Positions 35,201 through 44,200 of a stretch of 64,000 nt of DNA are shown piece by piece. This DNA is from Trileptium ribeirensis (Eukaryota; Nematoda; Enoplea; Enoplida; Thoracostomopsidae): NCBI GenBank assembly GCA_030248225.1, contig JASANE010028056.1, positions 1 to 64,000 of the forward strand, given 5' to 3'. Position numbers and translations under genes: made by a program. The notes under the pieces are model-generated. The model was not told the DNA's origin. It did no database searches and saw nothing but the letters and a program-made list of their open reading frames with translations. Position 1 is the first letter of the stretch. Each line of letters opens with the position of its first letter.

Positions 35201-38115
35201 ATGATTTCAGTAGGAATATTTCAAAATAACTTGCAGGAGTTTGTTAACAAATCAAAGCCAGGTCGATGCTTGTAGCAGCTATTTTGCACATTCAGAAGTC
35301 TGCGGGGTATGTTCGAATTAAACCGGTCCAACTCGGTAACAGAGTCTGACTTACGTAGAAGTACTTAGTGTATGCTTTGCTAACATAAATTGCGTCAAAC
35401 ACGAGCCAGTGCGCTTGTAAACTTGATAAATACAATAAATTGAAGTAGAAGAACCAGCATAAATTGAACTAACGTTATTTGCAACGCAGCCAGAAACTGT
35501 TCTCTTGGCAATGAACTGTATTTGTTGAAACTGTGCGTGCAGCATCACAGTTTGTCTTATTCATAGCATTCTGATTAGAAAATTATCATTATTATCATCT
35601 AACTGATGGGCACTGTTTGTCCAGCGCTAGCCTAAACAGTGCCGCTGACCACTGATCAGAAAATTACCTTCTATCTATTATTTTCTATTAGAATCATATA
35701 AACTGATAGTTTAAAGTTTCATACGGAAGAACATGTAACAAAGGCATGTGTAGTAAAGGGAGGTGACTGGAGACAGGGCGAAAGTGTGTATTCTACGCTC
35801 CACGAGTTGTAAGCACATTCACTTTGACGCAGTATAGGCAATGGTGTATAGTGGAAAACATTTTTTTTGCTCTGGGTGTCCAAAAACCGACATATTGATC
35901 GATAAATAAACATTATTAGCTTCCTCAGTCTCTTTAAAGCTTCAGAAAGACAATAATGCCATCACAATACAATAAGTTTAATGTAAAAGTTATTTTAAGG
36001 TACTTAAAATCCACTATACCTTCATTTCTTCTTTCATCTGTTTTAGTAAATATAATTTTCGAAGACCAGGTTCCGGTTCCGGATCCGGTTTAAATGGACA
36101 GTTCCGGTTGCTGGTTTCGGTTCCGGTTATTCCTGATGTAGCTGTATGCTTTATTACAGGGGTTACGTATGTTTAGACAAAGTTAAAAATGTGTTTTTAA
36201 ATTGGCACACAATACCTGAAATACACGAAAACAGCCATATGTAACTCCATAACCAATAAATATAATATGGGTAATATTGGGCTCATTTTAAAGCAAGTCA
36301 TCATCTATATGGCTGCATATTATGGTGTACCGCAGTTGTTATTATTTACGCTGTAGGGCTGCATCAAAATGGGTATTTTGAATGACTCAAGAGAGCCAAA
36401 ATACACACAAATAACTATATACAGTCACTATCAGCAATAAAAGCAAATTCTTCGAGAATCGTTGACGATAAATACGCATTTATTTCTGAGCGTGATCGCA
36501 CATCTCCCATAATATTAGTGTTATTGGCCTCATTTTGTACAGCAATGCATCCGCAAAGTAGTTTCACGTTGTGTTGCTATTGTTGTAATTTACTCGTCAG
36601 GAATGGGCCAAAATGGGTTTTCGATTGACTAACGAGCCCCAAAATAGACGAAAACGGCAATATCTCCGCGACCGCTTGAGCTACATAAACGCGTGTAATT
36701 AGTCTTATTTTGTAGAGCAGTTTATCTTCTATGCAGATGCACATAGAGTGCTGCTATGATTATTTACATTGCAGAGTTGTTTTAAAATGAGCTTTTGAGT
36801 TGACCCATAAGCCCAAAAATACAGGAAAACAGCCATCTCGCCATAAAACCACTGAGGCTATTTAAATGATATCGGGCTCTTTTTGCAGAGCAGTTAAGCC
36901 TCCGTGTAACTGTTCTTTGGCTTCACTACGCTATATGGTTGTTTCAAAACGGGTTATATACCGGCTTGTATAGACTAAACAATGTATCCAATAAGCAGGT
37001 ATATCTCATCAACTATTCAAGATATATTAAATGATTCAACACGATCTTTTCATTTTATAAGGCGATGCTCCATACAACTGCGTCCGCTGCGTTGGCATTA
37101 TGGTTACCTAAGTTGCAGTATTGATTCAAAATTAATTTAAATTGACACATGAGAACACCACTTTCAATGACATAATGATGCGGTAAAGTTTAGTGACGGC
37201 TGACATTAATTACGTCATGTTCAGGACTCGGGGTTCACCTTGGCGATGAAAACAGCGTATTTTTGAAAAGATTTTATGATTCATGCTTATTCTACATTAT
37301 ATATAAAATTTCTAAAATACATAAAATTTCCAAATTTCAAATATTCAAAGTCCAGAATAAAATCAATTTGAAACAAATTTCTGGGAAAAGCAAAAATCCA
37401 GCTGCCCTTATATTATTAAGATTAGTGAAATTTTAAAAAATTAGAGTGCAGTCAGCTGATGAAAAGTATATTCTAATGTGAAACTCACATTTAATATTAA
37501 CAACGACTATTGACTCTACGCGACATTTAATATATTGCATAAAACTAGAAACTACATCTGTGATAGACACCAGAACCGTTAGTATTGCACGGTCAATAGT
37601 TGTAGTCTTACAACGGTACCATGACGCTACTCCCTCATATAAAATAAGATTTAGGTTTAGTTTAGTTTGAAAAGATTTGCAAGCAGTTCTCCAATCAGTA
37701 GAAATGTGGACATAAGAACAAAATACAGAAAAACAACATTCTGACTGTAACAGCTAAAAAATATCATACTCGATCGGACATCCGCGAGTACATCTAGTTA
37801 GATGCAGTTGAATTGAAAGATTATAGTTGTAAGCCAAAGAGTTAACAAATTAACATATTATTTATTGGACTTACGAGATTTCTCTAAATCCTTCGCGGCC
37901 TGGGCGGCTCGTTCCAGGGCACGCGAATCAAAATGATACGCACTTTTTTGGCCTAATTCCTTGGGCGGTTCATTCGGTGGAGTGCCACTGCCGGATTGAC
38001 CGTCGCCAGGTGGTCCTTGCGTTCCCGATCCGCCAGGTGTTTGCGCACCACCACCAACTAGATCCGAAATGCTTGGTTGTGCGTTTTGATTCTTAATACC
38101 GAATAACCAAGACAT
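10634..38115 (-). CDS. ATAD3: ATAD3, mitochondrial AAA+ ATPase (16 spliced exons)
   Basis: ATAD3 is a mitochondrial inner-membrane AAA+ ATPase involved in nucleoid organisation, cristae and membrane contacts. I assembled 16 exons by hand from splice sites and phase; they join into about 770 residues. The start MSWLFG is the family's hallmark N-terminus. In order: Gly/Pro-rich N-terminal region (1-80), charged coiled coil (about 85-240), hydrophobic segment (about 261-275) after a GFQAFISDW motif, Walker A GPPGTGKT (367-374), Walker [10 protein letters not shown] (421-429), sensor 1 in LVLASNQP (Asn469), arginine-finger region DWAINDRID (Arg481), and a sensor-2 motif SGRE (543-546). The C-terminus runs about 170 residues beyond the usual end as a Lys/Ser/Thr/Pro-rich tail. 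About 2.3 kb of coding sequence is spread over 27.5 kb. Exon 15 is tandemly repeated in intron 15. Identity is certain; the exon 15 acceptor is not. Confidence 0.95.
11370..11497. mobile_element. Tc1-like MITE, 128 bp
   Basis: Terminal inverted repeats: TACAGTCACGCTCAGAAATA at the left and TATTTCTGATCATGACTGTA at the right, bordered by TA as in Tc1/mariner elements. Central inverted GTTCGCGAA. It sits in ATAD3 intron 15, next to exon 16. Confidence 0.8.
11498..12321. other. ATAD3 intron 15, 3' part
   Basis: AT-rich intron sequence between the MITE and the exon array. Nothing further recognised. Confidence 0.5.
12322..15813 (-). repeat. 22-copy tandem array of ATAD3 exon 15 plus intron
   Basis: I counted 22 copies of a 160-bp unit using the anchor TCGGTAA, at 12441, 12601, 12753, 12913, 13072, 13232, 13391, 13551, 13711, 13862, 14022, 14182, 14334, 14494, 14654, 14814, 14974, 15134, 15286, 15446, 15606 and 15766. 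Each unit holds about 93 bp of ATAD3 exon 15 (from EFDW to VVSWQ), its GT donor and about 67 bp of intron. Copies at 12753, 13862, 14334 and 15286 share an 8-bp deletion that breaks the frame; the copy at 15606 has an in-frame TAA. The rest stay open. In most copies SGRE reads SWRE; only those at 14494 and 15766 keep Gly. Before each inner copy, AAAAG|T gives an AG in the phase that exon 14 needs. Confidence 0.95.
15720..15834 (-). CDS. ATAD3: ATAD3 exon 15 (sensor 2); 5' border uncertain
   Basis: About 115 bases, residues 517-555, coding [18 protein letters not shown], then [18 protein letters not shown], the lid end of the AAA+ domain with the sensor-2 motif SGRE. Donor CAG|GTATTT is good. 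No AG lies at the expected acceptor: on the minus strand the next upstream AG is nearly 200 bp away. The start at 15834 is set by phase with exon 14 and by homology (CG or TG acceptor). The only AG inside the homologous region (15811-15812) would break frame. This is also the most upstream unit of the exon array. Confidence 0.75.
15835..17580. other. ATAD3 intron 14
   Basis: Contains a run of ten C at about 16091, a TIR element (16475-16950) and a GC-rich patch at 17250-17540. No gene. Confidence 0.5.
16475..16950. mobile_element. TIR element, shared with CPSF1 intron
   Basis: Its ends match those of 59541-59980 in inverted orientation: GAACAGCCCAGGTGT near its right end is the complement of the left part of the other copy. 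Terminal motif GAGTAAGTCCACTTTA. No transposase. Confidence 0.65.
17581..17748 (-). CDS. ATAD3: ATAD3 exon 14 (sensor 1, arginine finger)
   Basis: 168 bases, residues 461-516. [20 protein letters not shown] contains sensor 1 Asn469 and the arginine-finger region (Arg481). It ends LPALKPT plus the two bases AG. Acceptor TTCCAG, donor AG|GTAAGT. Confidence 0.95.
18538..18995. mobile_element. TIR element, copy 1 (458 bp)
   Basis: Ends are inverted repeats: CGTTCTAC...TGAGCGGAGCT at the left and AGCTCCGCTCA...GTAGAACG at the right. The right part has CGGACGGACATCGACC and a CGCTTCGCTCGGCTTCGCCG hairpin. A second copy is at 30845-31279. It lies in ATAD3 intron 13. Confidence 0.8.
20046..20116 (-). 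CDS. ATAD3: ATAD3 exon 13
   Basis: 71 bases, residues 438-460 plus two bases: [19 protein letters not shown], the helix after Walker B. Acceptor TTTAAG, donor AA|GTAAAT. Confidence 0.92.
20702..20753 (-). CDS. ATAD3: ATAD3 exon 12 (Walker B)
   Basis: 52 bases, residues 420-437. [15 protein letters not shown] holds the Walker B acidic pair Asp426/Glu427, which binds magnesium and activates water. Acceptor TTCTAG, donor ACA|GTAAG. Confidence 0.94.
21616..22394. mobile_element. hAT-like non-autonomous element, 779 bp
   Basis: Ends CAGGGTGTCCGCG and CGCGGACACCCGG are inverted repeats. TATATC flanks both sides (21610-21615, 22395-22400) as a possible target duplication. Subterminal regions carry repeated TTTCCAGGATTTTCCAGG. 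Small plus-strand ORFs at 22240-22502 derive from these repeats. Confidence 0.7.
23099..23281. mobile_element. MITE of the CAGTAC family, 183 bp
   Basis: Begins TACAGCGTCAAA, ends GCGTACTGTTA; shares AAAATGACTGTCGCTCG and GTTTCGAAATCTCGAG with 45364-45513. TA at both borders. Confidence 0.65.
23631..23755 (-). CDS. ATAD3: ATAD3 exon 11
   Basis: 125 bases, residues 379-419 plus two bases. It carries [19 protein letters not shown] and FDWAETSRR, conserved in the AAA+ core. Acceptor TTATAG, donor GG|GTAGGT. Confidence 0.94.
24500..24625 (-). CDS. ATAD3: ATAD3 exon 10 (Walker A)
   Basis: 126 bases, residues 337-378, starting [12 protein letters not shown] and containing the ATP-binding P-loop GPPGTGKT. 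Acceptor TTCTAG, donor AAG|GTAAG. Confidence 0.95.
24827..24957. mobile_element. Short TIR element, 131 bp
   Basis: Ends TACATGCTCAT and ATGAGCATGTA are perfect inverted repeats; GC-rich interior. It lies in ATAD3 intron 9. Confidence 0.65.
25058..25123 (-). CDS. ATAD3: ATAD3 exon 9
   Basis: 66 bases, residues 315-336, linker between membrane helix and AAA+ core (ILSGVIFS). Acceptor ATTTAG, donor TCG|GTACGT. Too short to stand out as an ORF; found by looking for the missing piece between exons 8 and 10. Confidence 0.88.
26180..26372. mobile_element. GC-rich CCCCCGGCAAAA element
   Basis: Repeats of CCCCCGGCAAAA, similar to elements at 50124-50503 and 61940-62146. Borders not resolved. It lies in ATAD3 intron 8. 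Confidence 0.5.
26543..26698 (-). CDS. ATAD3: ATAD3 exon 8 (membrane segment)
   Basis: 156 bases, residues 263-314. [17 protein letters not shown] is the single predicted membrane helix; it is followed by the conserved [15 protein letters not shown]. Acceptor ATCAG, donor AAG|GTAAGA. Confidence 0.94.
26699..28650. other. ATAD3 introns 7 and 6, flanking exon 7
   Basis: AT-rich introns on either side of exon 7 (27676-27745). Small plus-strand frames at 28090-28480 have no recognisable content. Confidence 0.4.
27676..27745 (-). CDS. ATAD3: ATAD3 exon 7
   Basis: 70 bases, residues 239-262, coding [20 protein letters not shown]. This is the conserved membrane-proximal segment before the transmembrane helix. 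Acceptor TTTTAG, donor GTATGT. Confidence 0.93.
28651..28816 (-). CDS. ATAD3: ATAD3 exon 6
   Basis: 166 bases, residues 184-238. It ends the coiled coil with RRTTVLEAI just before the membrane-proximal region. Acceptor TTTAAG, donor AA|GTAATA. Both split codons resolve to family-consistent residues (Ala and Lys). Confidence 0.92.
28885..29250. repeat. Single diverged copy of the 357-bp unit
   Basis: Shares GGACGTCAGAACAAATTT, TTTTACTATGAAAT-like and GATAAAAATAACCTTGCTTC blocks, in order, with the array at 42228-43770. It lies in ATAD3 intron 5. Confidence 0.75.
29288..29357 (-). CDS. ATAD3: ATAD3 exon 5
   Basis: 70 bases, residues 161-183 plus one base. It carries the strongly conserved [17 protein letters not shown]. 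Acceptor TTTCAG, donor G|GTTGGT. Confidence 0.93.
29395..29520. repeat. GATTTCGATCG-rich repeat, copy 1
   Basis: Several TTTCGATCGATT-type motifs in both orientations, shared with 47620-47720 and 50805-50885. Unclassified intronic repeat. Confidence 0.5.
30717..30776 (-). CDS. ATAD3: ATAD3 exon 4
   Basis: 60 bases, residues 141-160, coding [20 protein letters not shown] in phase 0 at both ends. Acceptor TTTCAG, donor CAG|GTGAAT. Coiled-coil segment. Confidence 0.93.
30845..31279. mobile_element. TIR element, copy 2 (435 bp)
   Basis: Same orientation as and clearly similar along its whole length to 18538-18995. Ends TGAGCGGAGCT / AGCTCCGCTGA. It lies in ATAD3 intron 3. Confidence 0.8.
31280..32411. 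other. ATAD3 intron 3, remainder
   Basis: AT-rich, no further recognisable elements or genes. Confidence 0.4.
32412..32513 (-). CDS. ATAD3: ATAD3 exon 3
   Basis: 102 bases, residues 107-140, with the conserved EEERRKT coiled-coil motif. Acceptor TTCTAG. The donor is an unusual GTTCGT; it is chosen because it keeps the spacing between ERRKT and the YEDQLARKR of exon 4 equal to that in known ATAD3 proteins. Confidence 0.85.
32514..34139. other. ATAD3 intron 2
   Basis: Contains diverged copies (about 32930-33770) of a dispersed repeat with ACCATCGTATTCA and GACCATAAACCCCATGAAA, also seen at 47800-48260 and 48840-49710. No gene. Confidence 0.45.
34140..34216 (-). CDS. ATAD3: ATAD3 exon 2
   Basis: 77 bases, residues 81-106. 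Acceptor TTTCAG and donor GTAATA. It codes [18 protein letters not shown] and continues the coiled coil. The split codon from exon 1 becomes Pro, giving the conserved SPHA junction. Confidence 0.9.
34957..36135. mobile_element. Non-autonomous hAT element, 1179 bp
   Basis: Ends CAGGGAGTAAC and GTTATTCCTG are imperfect inverted repeats followed by TTCCGG-rich subterminal sequence (GGAATTCCGGTTCCGG at the left, CCGGTTCCGG at the right). An exact 8-bp direct repeat ATGTAGCT lies on both sides (34949-34956 and 36136-36143), the target-site duplication length of hAT transposons. No transposase frame inside. It lies in ATAD3 intron 1. Confidence 0.85.
36180..36990. repeat. Diverged ~200-bp tandem repeats
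   Basis: At least three diverged units each carry GGCTCATTTT-like, CAGAGCAGTT-like and CAAAATACACGAAAACAGCC-like blocks. Related single pieces occur at 34480-34870, 46870-47110 and 50510-50980. A MITE (36420-36500) interrupts them. Confidence 0.6.
36420..36500. mobile_element. Tc1-like MITE, 81 bp
   Basis: TACAGTCACTATCAGCAATA at the left, TTTATTTCTGAGCGTGA at the right; a shorter relative of 11370-11497. A right-end-only fragment lies at about 42010-42045. Confidence 0.65.
37875..38115 (-). CDS. ATAD3: ATAD3 exon 1 (start codon)
   Basis: Codes for residues 1-80 plus one base. It begins [10 protein letters not shown], continues through a Gly/Pro/Ser-rich stretch, and ends in a conserved [14 protein letters not shown] helix. 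The donor is C|GTAAGT at 37874. The start is fixed by the conserved MSW N-terminus. It is followed (downstream, minus strand) by a 3.66-kb intron. Confidence 0.95.
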
Positions 38116-38269
38116 TATTGGGTTTTAAAATTTACATTAATTTTCTTTAAACCTATAATCAACAAAAATGTTGAAACAATAAAACCAATTAAATAAAGAA
38201 CAAATCTGCGAACGACATTATTTTTTGTTTATAAAATATAAGTATGCTGCTAGTAGCGCAACCAGTTTA

Positions 38270-38280
38270 CCGCCATCTTA
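38270..38280 (-). promoter_or_regulatory. YY1-like motif upstream of ATAD3
   Basis: On the minus strand the sequence reads TAAGATGGCGG, about 155 bp before the ATAD3 start codon. AAGATGGCGG matches the YY1/Pho core motif found near starts of many housekeeping genes. One motif match only; no TATA box or initiator was identified. Confidence 0.3.
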
Positions 38281-38605
38281 GATAAAATCTTTGCCAATGT
38301 ATTAACCTTGAGGGGCGGAAGTGAAATGCATATTATGCCGTTGTCGATATACTAAGCATAAGCTAAGGCCCTTCCATGAGCTTTATACGAAGCCTAATCC
38401 TATGTCACGGGTTACCGCCCGCACCCCCCCCCTGCACACACATTTTCTTTTTTCTAACGATATAACGTATCGGCATAACAACTACCGTACACATGCGGTT
38501 TTCCGCTGATGTACCTTTGAAGCCGGTTTAAGACATATAACAGGCATACAGTCATACATGCACTTGCGCAACACGCTTATCGCACTTGTCTGAAGTTTAA
38601 AGAAC

Positions 38606-38842
38606 ATGTTCTATCGAAATTTGGCAACGGCCGGCTGTGAATTCAAACGGCTGACCGACGCGAAACTGCCGCCCAACACTCTAATGGCCGGATGGCGGCG
38701 CAATGCCTGGCCGACGTCCAACGGACGGCCGATTGTCAAGAAGCTATTCTTACTACGATACGAATTTACTTTTCGTAACGGGCTTCAGCGTTTGTTCAAA
38801 GATTTGCTCTACTTGATCCTGGTTCTACACAGAACTCATTGA
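38606..38842 (+). CDS. Small unrecognised ORF, divergent from ATAD3
   Basis: 78 codons starting MFYRNLATAGCEFKRLTDAK, about 490 bp upstream of the ATAD3 start on the opposite strand. The first 46 codons are distinctly GC-richer than their surroundings, as the true exons here are, and are basic with few acidic residues, like a mitochondrial or ribosomal protein. The last 32 codons are leucine-rich and AT-richer and may be read-through of an intron, although no GT donor is obvious. No family recognised. Confidence 0.3.
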   Translation: MFYRNLATAGCEFKRLTDAKLPPNTLMAGWRRNAWPTSNGRPIVKKLFLLRYEFTFRNGLQRLFKDLLYLILVLHRTH

Positions 38843-41800
38843 AACACTAATGCGCACCACACACAGTTAATGCAAGACACAGTCGTGTTAGCACGCATTA
38901 CCTAACAATGCAAGTAAGAATTTAGGAATTTGCCCATCAGAACTGCGAGCGTTCACTCAGATAGAAAAGAATTATGAAAACAGCCTCAAATTTTGTTCAT
39001 GACTATGCGTAGTCACCATTTTTCTTGATGGACTAATCTCTAATATTATGAGCGACAACCGCTTTTAGCTAACTATAATCGACAATGCGATAGTCAACTT
39101 AACCCAGGGCCAACGACCATCCTATTTTGCTATCAAGATTAAAAAACTGAGACCGAACGTTTTCCGATGAACCATAATTCAGCGCAAACTGTTCGCGAAC
39201 ACACAGCTCTGCGATAGAAACCCAGCAAATTTGTGTTAGCGAAAATGCAACTAAAATTGCTGATTTATTGCGAAAGAAAATCGAACCGATTTGGGTTTTA
39301 GGCTGGCTACTGAACACTGCGAGCTAAACCACAGGACAGATTAATTTGCGACGTCAGTATTATATTAAATTGGTTCGCCAACAGAGACAAATACGAATGA
39401 AAAGTTGATAAAAATTAGATAACAGTTTTCCTGCCAATTGCAAATCGTCAAAAATCAGCTCGATTTTACCAATATTCTGTTAGCGAAAAATCAGTGAAGT
39501 TTTCGCATTTGTTCCGTAACAAGGTTTGTGATTCGCTACCGGCTATTACAAAATAAGATAGTCGATGGGCGCAGCTTAAGTTTGCTATAAAATTAAAATT
39601 CGTAAACCGCCAACCACGTAAAGTTAAAAATTACACAAAAAATGTCCTTAATATAATATATAAACCAACCAGGTAGATCGTGTCAAATGGTGACATCACT
39701 CTTTATAAATCTAAATATTTTCATGCCCGAATTTGTGTATCGTGCAATGTTCGACAAACTCAGGCCCGTAGGCTAGAATTTTAGGGGTGAGAAATTGGGC
39801 TCAAGGCTCGGACTCGTGCCAAGCATGAGTCAACGTTTTTGTTACGAGCCGAGCCGACCATACTTCAAGCCCCGAATAACTTCGTCGCCAAAACTCAAGC
39901 CGTCGCGGCTCGTACCATAACGTCAAACATACTGTTTCGCTAATGCTGACTGATACACAGGCTAATAATATATTATGTCGCCCCACAAAACATACGCATT
40001 TTTATTATTTGCACCATGGTTTTCCCTACTACACCAGACGATATTTGTATTCTTAATTAAGACCATATAGATCGTGGAAATACACATAACTTGGCGATAA
40101 TCATAAACTTACTACTGTAGGCCGCCTCACCGATAGCTTAAAATGAAATCCAAGATTCAAAATTTGCATCTCATTACATTTCTACTTCTAAATGGTTTTA
40201 TAGACTATTTTATGCTATACAAATCCAAAAATACTAGTCCCAACATGCATAATTCTATTAAAATGGTTGAAATAAATTCTACGAAAGTTTCCTTTTTAGC
40301 AACATCCAGCTTTGGTGACATCAGCCGATATTTCTAGTGCCTTTTACTAAAATCCAGGTATCAATTAATTTGCATCAATGAAACAGGCCACATGTTGAAA
40401 GTGAATGTGTTTTGTTGCTCAAGAGCACACGATTTTTAGAGTGCATGGACACTTATCGAAAAAATAACTGGATGATCTAAACCAAACAATTACGGATTCA
40501 CTTAGGATCCATCCACAATAAAAATCAAATGCTTTTGAAAGACAGGGCTCACTCTGACCTTAATCCGTGCCAAAGAACACTGAACAACAGTCTGCGGTTT
40601 AGCATTAACCCTGAAAGGTGTAAATAGAATACAGGCCATACCGCTCCCGGCCCAAGTTACCTTGACGAGCGTAACAGTTAGAACTTTAGAATAAGAAACA
40701 GCCTAGAGCGGCAGCCCACCGACCTAGGCCTAGTGTATATCTCATATAAGAACCTTAGCTTAGGCTGACTTAGAATATCGAGAACGGCATAACCGGCACA
40801 TTACTTCCGCCCCCCAGAGTTACTTGGACCCCGACGCACTAAGCCTTATACTCGTGGCATACACAAAGCTGGGGTACTGCCGTCGCCCTTCTTATGGTAA
40901 AACAGAACGCCTCCACGACTGCTTAAAACAATAACCCACCCTCTTGGCAACAAAAAACGCTGTCCCCTTTGAACCTATGACCTTAGTTTATACACAAAAC
41001 ACTACCCTATCTGTGAAAAACAACTGTTAGTAGCATAAAGTAAACGATATCTCCGGCTGTGTCGCGCGTACACCAGTGGACATTCGCATGTTTTGCAATC
41101 CCCAGGATTTATTAATCCATTTCTTGATCTGTATAGCTCAAATTCCTAAATGAAAACGCAAAAAAAGTCAGTACTATTGCCCCAATATCCCTACAAAACA
41201 CGTCCTAATTAGTAATGGTAGTCACCAAATTTAGCCCACTATAACGCTCGCTACATGGTTTTACCATGTATTTATAAACAATTTTAGAGAACATTTTATT
41301 CAACAATAAAAAACAAACATAAAACAATCAACAAGCACAATAAATTTCAATAATTCGAATGATTGCAGCTAAACTGAAACGCGGGTTACATGAGGACTTA
41401 TAATAACTGAGACAAAAACCGAAATATAAAATTGATATTAGGAATGAAGAGAGGCCATAACATGTGTGTCAAAACGGTGTAAGTTTCAACGCCTCAGCTT
41501 ATTATATTTATTTTGTTAGGAAGGCTAGAAATTATATGTCCCTTAAATCCATATCCTGCGATTAAAGGTGTCCCTTATTTGCAATGTGTACTATATTTTA
41601 CAATACACATTTCTACAATATGCCTATATGTATATATATTTCGCCATCGAGATCTTGTTTGTTTCATAGAATTTTCACTCCAGATAGACTCACATTCTCA
41701 GACATGATAAAGAATATCTTTTTATACCAAAAGTTAATGCAATATGCAATTCGGCTGTCAATACTCCGTCTACAGCAGCAGAAATTTAAAAAAATCCCTA

Positions 41801-42227
41801 TAAGACAATGCTAGTTGAAAATAATCATCTCAATTAACGCCGAATTGACATTAATTAACAATTATACCCATCAAAGCGAAGATGATGTCCCGAATAAACC
41901 CATAGTTCACCGATTAAATATTCCAGACGCACTATAAATTATTATCAAATCAAATTTTTGGCTTTGGAAAAATTGACAAATAGCAGTTGAACAGATGTAA
42001 ATTCTTCACCAAAAATTTGCTTTTATTTCTGAATGCCACTATAGCAAAAATGTGAGTTGCACGTGATAGTCATAAATTAGTAATTCTATCGAGATTGCAG
42101 AACGTAGTGAAGCATAGGTACACCTACGCCTCTTGCATGCACAGCCAATCAGCTTTCAATAGCATATGTCGATAAGCTATATAATGTGGATATCACACAA
42201 TACCGTCCAAGTTAGAACAAAACTCCA
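38843..42227. other. Intergenic, ATAD3 to CPSF1
   Basis: No gene recognised. A GC-richer patch at 40590-41000 has no ORF and may be old mobile-element sequence. Confidence 0.45.
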
Positions 42228-43770
42228 CCGGCAGTAAGTTTCTATGCCCCAAAACCCCCAAGTGCAAAGATATCAGCCTCCCAATACGTGTATAACAGTA
42301 AATTTAGGAATTTTTGGTTGATGAAAAAAGCGGCGCCATACCCCCGTACCCATAGAACCATGGATCGCAGAGCAAAATCAATAACAGCAATGAGGTTGCC
42401 ATGCCCGAAAAGCCCCAAGTATAACATTTCAGCCGCCCAGGACGTCAGAACAAATTGTCGAAGTTTGGGTGGGGGAACTATTGGGCACCATATTTTAAAA
42501 CCCATAACTCTAGAACCGGAGCCTTAATCGAAAAACAAAAGAAGACGCATCGACATTGTTCATTTTACTATGAAATAGACCAACCAGAGAAAAAATTAGA
42601 AAGTTATGATAAAAATAAGCTTGCTTCCGTGAAGGATACTAAAACGGGGTGAAAACCCCTCATTTTGACCTTTGACTCCGTACATTGGGGCGCCATACCC
42701 TCATACCCATAGAACCATGGGTCACAGAGCAAAACCAATACTGGCAATGAGTTTCCCATGCCCGAAAAACCCCAAGTGTAACTTTTCAGCCGCCCAGGAC
42801 GTCAGAACAAATTGTCGAAGTTTGGGTGGGGGAACTATTGGGCACCATATTTTAAAACCCATAACTCTAGAACCGGAGCCTTAATCGAAAAACAAAAGAA
42901 GATGCATCGACATTGTTCATTTTACTATGAAATAGACCAACCAGAGAAAAAATTAGAAAGTTATGATAAAAATAAGCTTGCTTCCGTGAAGGATACTAAA
43001 ACGGGGTGAAAACCCCTCATTTTGACCTTTGACTCCGTACATTGGGGCGCCATACCCTCGTACCCATAGAACCATGGGTCACAGAGCAAAACCAATACTG
43101 GCAATGAGTTTCCCATGCCCGAAAAACCCCAAGTGTAACTTTTCAGCCGCCCAGGACGTCAGAACAAATTTTTGAATTTTGGGTCGGGGAACCATTGGGC
43201 ACCATACTTTAAATCACATAACTCTAGAACCGGAGCCTTAATCGAAAAACAAAAGAAGACGCATCGGCATTGTTCATTTTACTATGAAATAGACCAACCA
43301 GAGAAAAAATTAGAAAGTTATGATAAAAATAAGCTTGCTTCCGTGAAGGATACTAAAACGGGGTGAAAACCCCTCATTTTGACCTTTGACTCCGTACATT
43401 GGGGCGCCATACCCTCATACCCATAGAACCATGGGTCACAGAGCAAAACCAATACTGGCAATGAGTTTCCCATGCCCGAAAAACCCCAAGTGTAACTTTT
43501 CAGCCGCCCAGGACGTCAGAACAAATTTTTGAATTTTGGGTCGGGGAACCATTGGTATACCATTCCTCAAACCCCATAAATCCAGAACCGGAGCCTTAAT
43601 CAAAAAACAAAAAAAAGAGCCATCGACATTTATCATTTTACTATAAAATAAAACCATCCAGAGAAAAAAATTCCATAATTAAGATAAAAATAACCTTGCT
43701 TCCGTGAAGGGTACTAAAATGGGGCAAAAAACGCACATTTTGACCCCTGACCCCGGAACCAGACCCCAAA
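42228..43770. repeat. Tandem array of a 357-bp unit, four copies
   Basis: The anchor GAACCATGG recurs at 42355, 42712, 43069 and 43426, exactly 357 bp apart each time, with a partial unit before the first. The middle copies are almost identical. Because 357 is a multiple of three, the same small ORF appears in each copy (about 42455, 42812, 43172); these are not taken as genes. Confidence 0.92.
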
Positions 43771-43915
43771 CCAAAAAACGCTCGGGATGTACACGTGTAA
43801 ATCGACTATGCCGGTTCGAATGAGCCCAAGATCATGAAAATCGGTTAAGGCATTCTCGACCTATGGCCGGTCACACACACACAGACGGAATTTAAAAGAT
43901 TTCACTCCTGCAACA
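43771..43915. mobile_element. Retroelement-like 3' tail
   Basis: AAAATCGGTTAAGGCATTCT and a CACACACACAGACGG run resemble the 3' ends of RTE-type LINEs or their SINEs. It follows the 357-bp array directly, so the array may have grown from the inside of such an element. Confidence 0.4.
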
Positions 43916-44004
43916 AACAATCTCCACCACGTTTCACTACGTTCTGAAAACTCGTTATGTTTTGATTAATTCGAACCGAAGACGTTCTAATCCATTCTGA
44001 AATA

Positions 44005-44010
44005 TTTATT
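44005..44010 (-). terminator. Polyadenylation signal of CPSF1
   Basis: AATAAA on the minus strand, about 190 bp after the CPSF1 stop codon. Position and exact hexamer fit a poly(A) signal, but AATAAA is frequent in this AT-rich DNA. Confidence 0.4.
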
Positions 44011-44200
44011 TTGCATGCAGCGTAAAATCTATTCAGTGGTACACAAAAAGCGTTCACCTATAACAAAATAATGTTCGCTAAGCACAACATCAATCAACTT
44101 CTGATAAGATATTCCGTTTAGCTTGAAGTGGAACTTCTTGAACATTGAAGTGCTAAACATGAATAACAAAGAGTAAAACATATCTGCAACTGAATGTCGA

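Noticed and set aside
42288..43366. Series of similar 64-79 codon plus-strand ORFs
   Set aside because: Produced by the 357-bp unit length being a multiple of three; no domain recognised.
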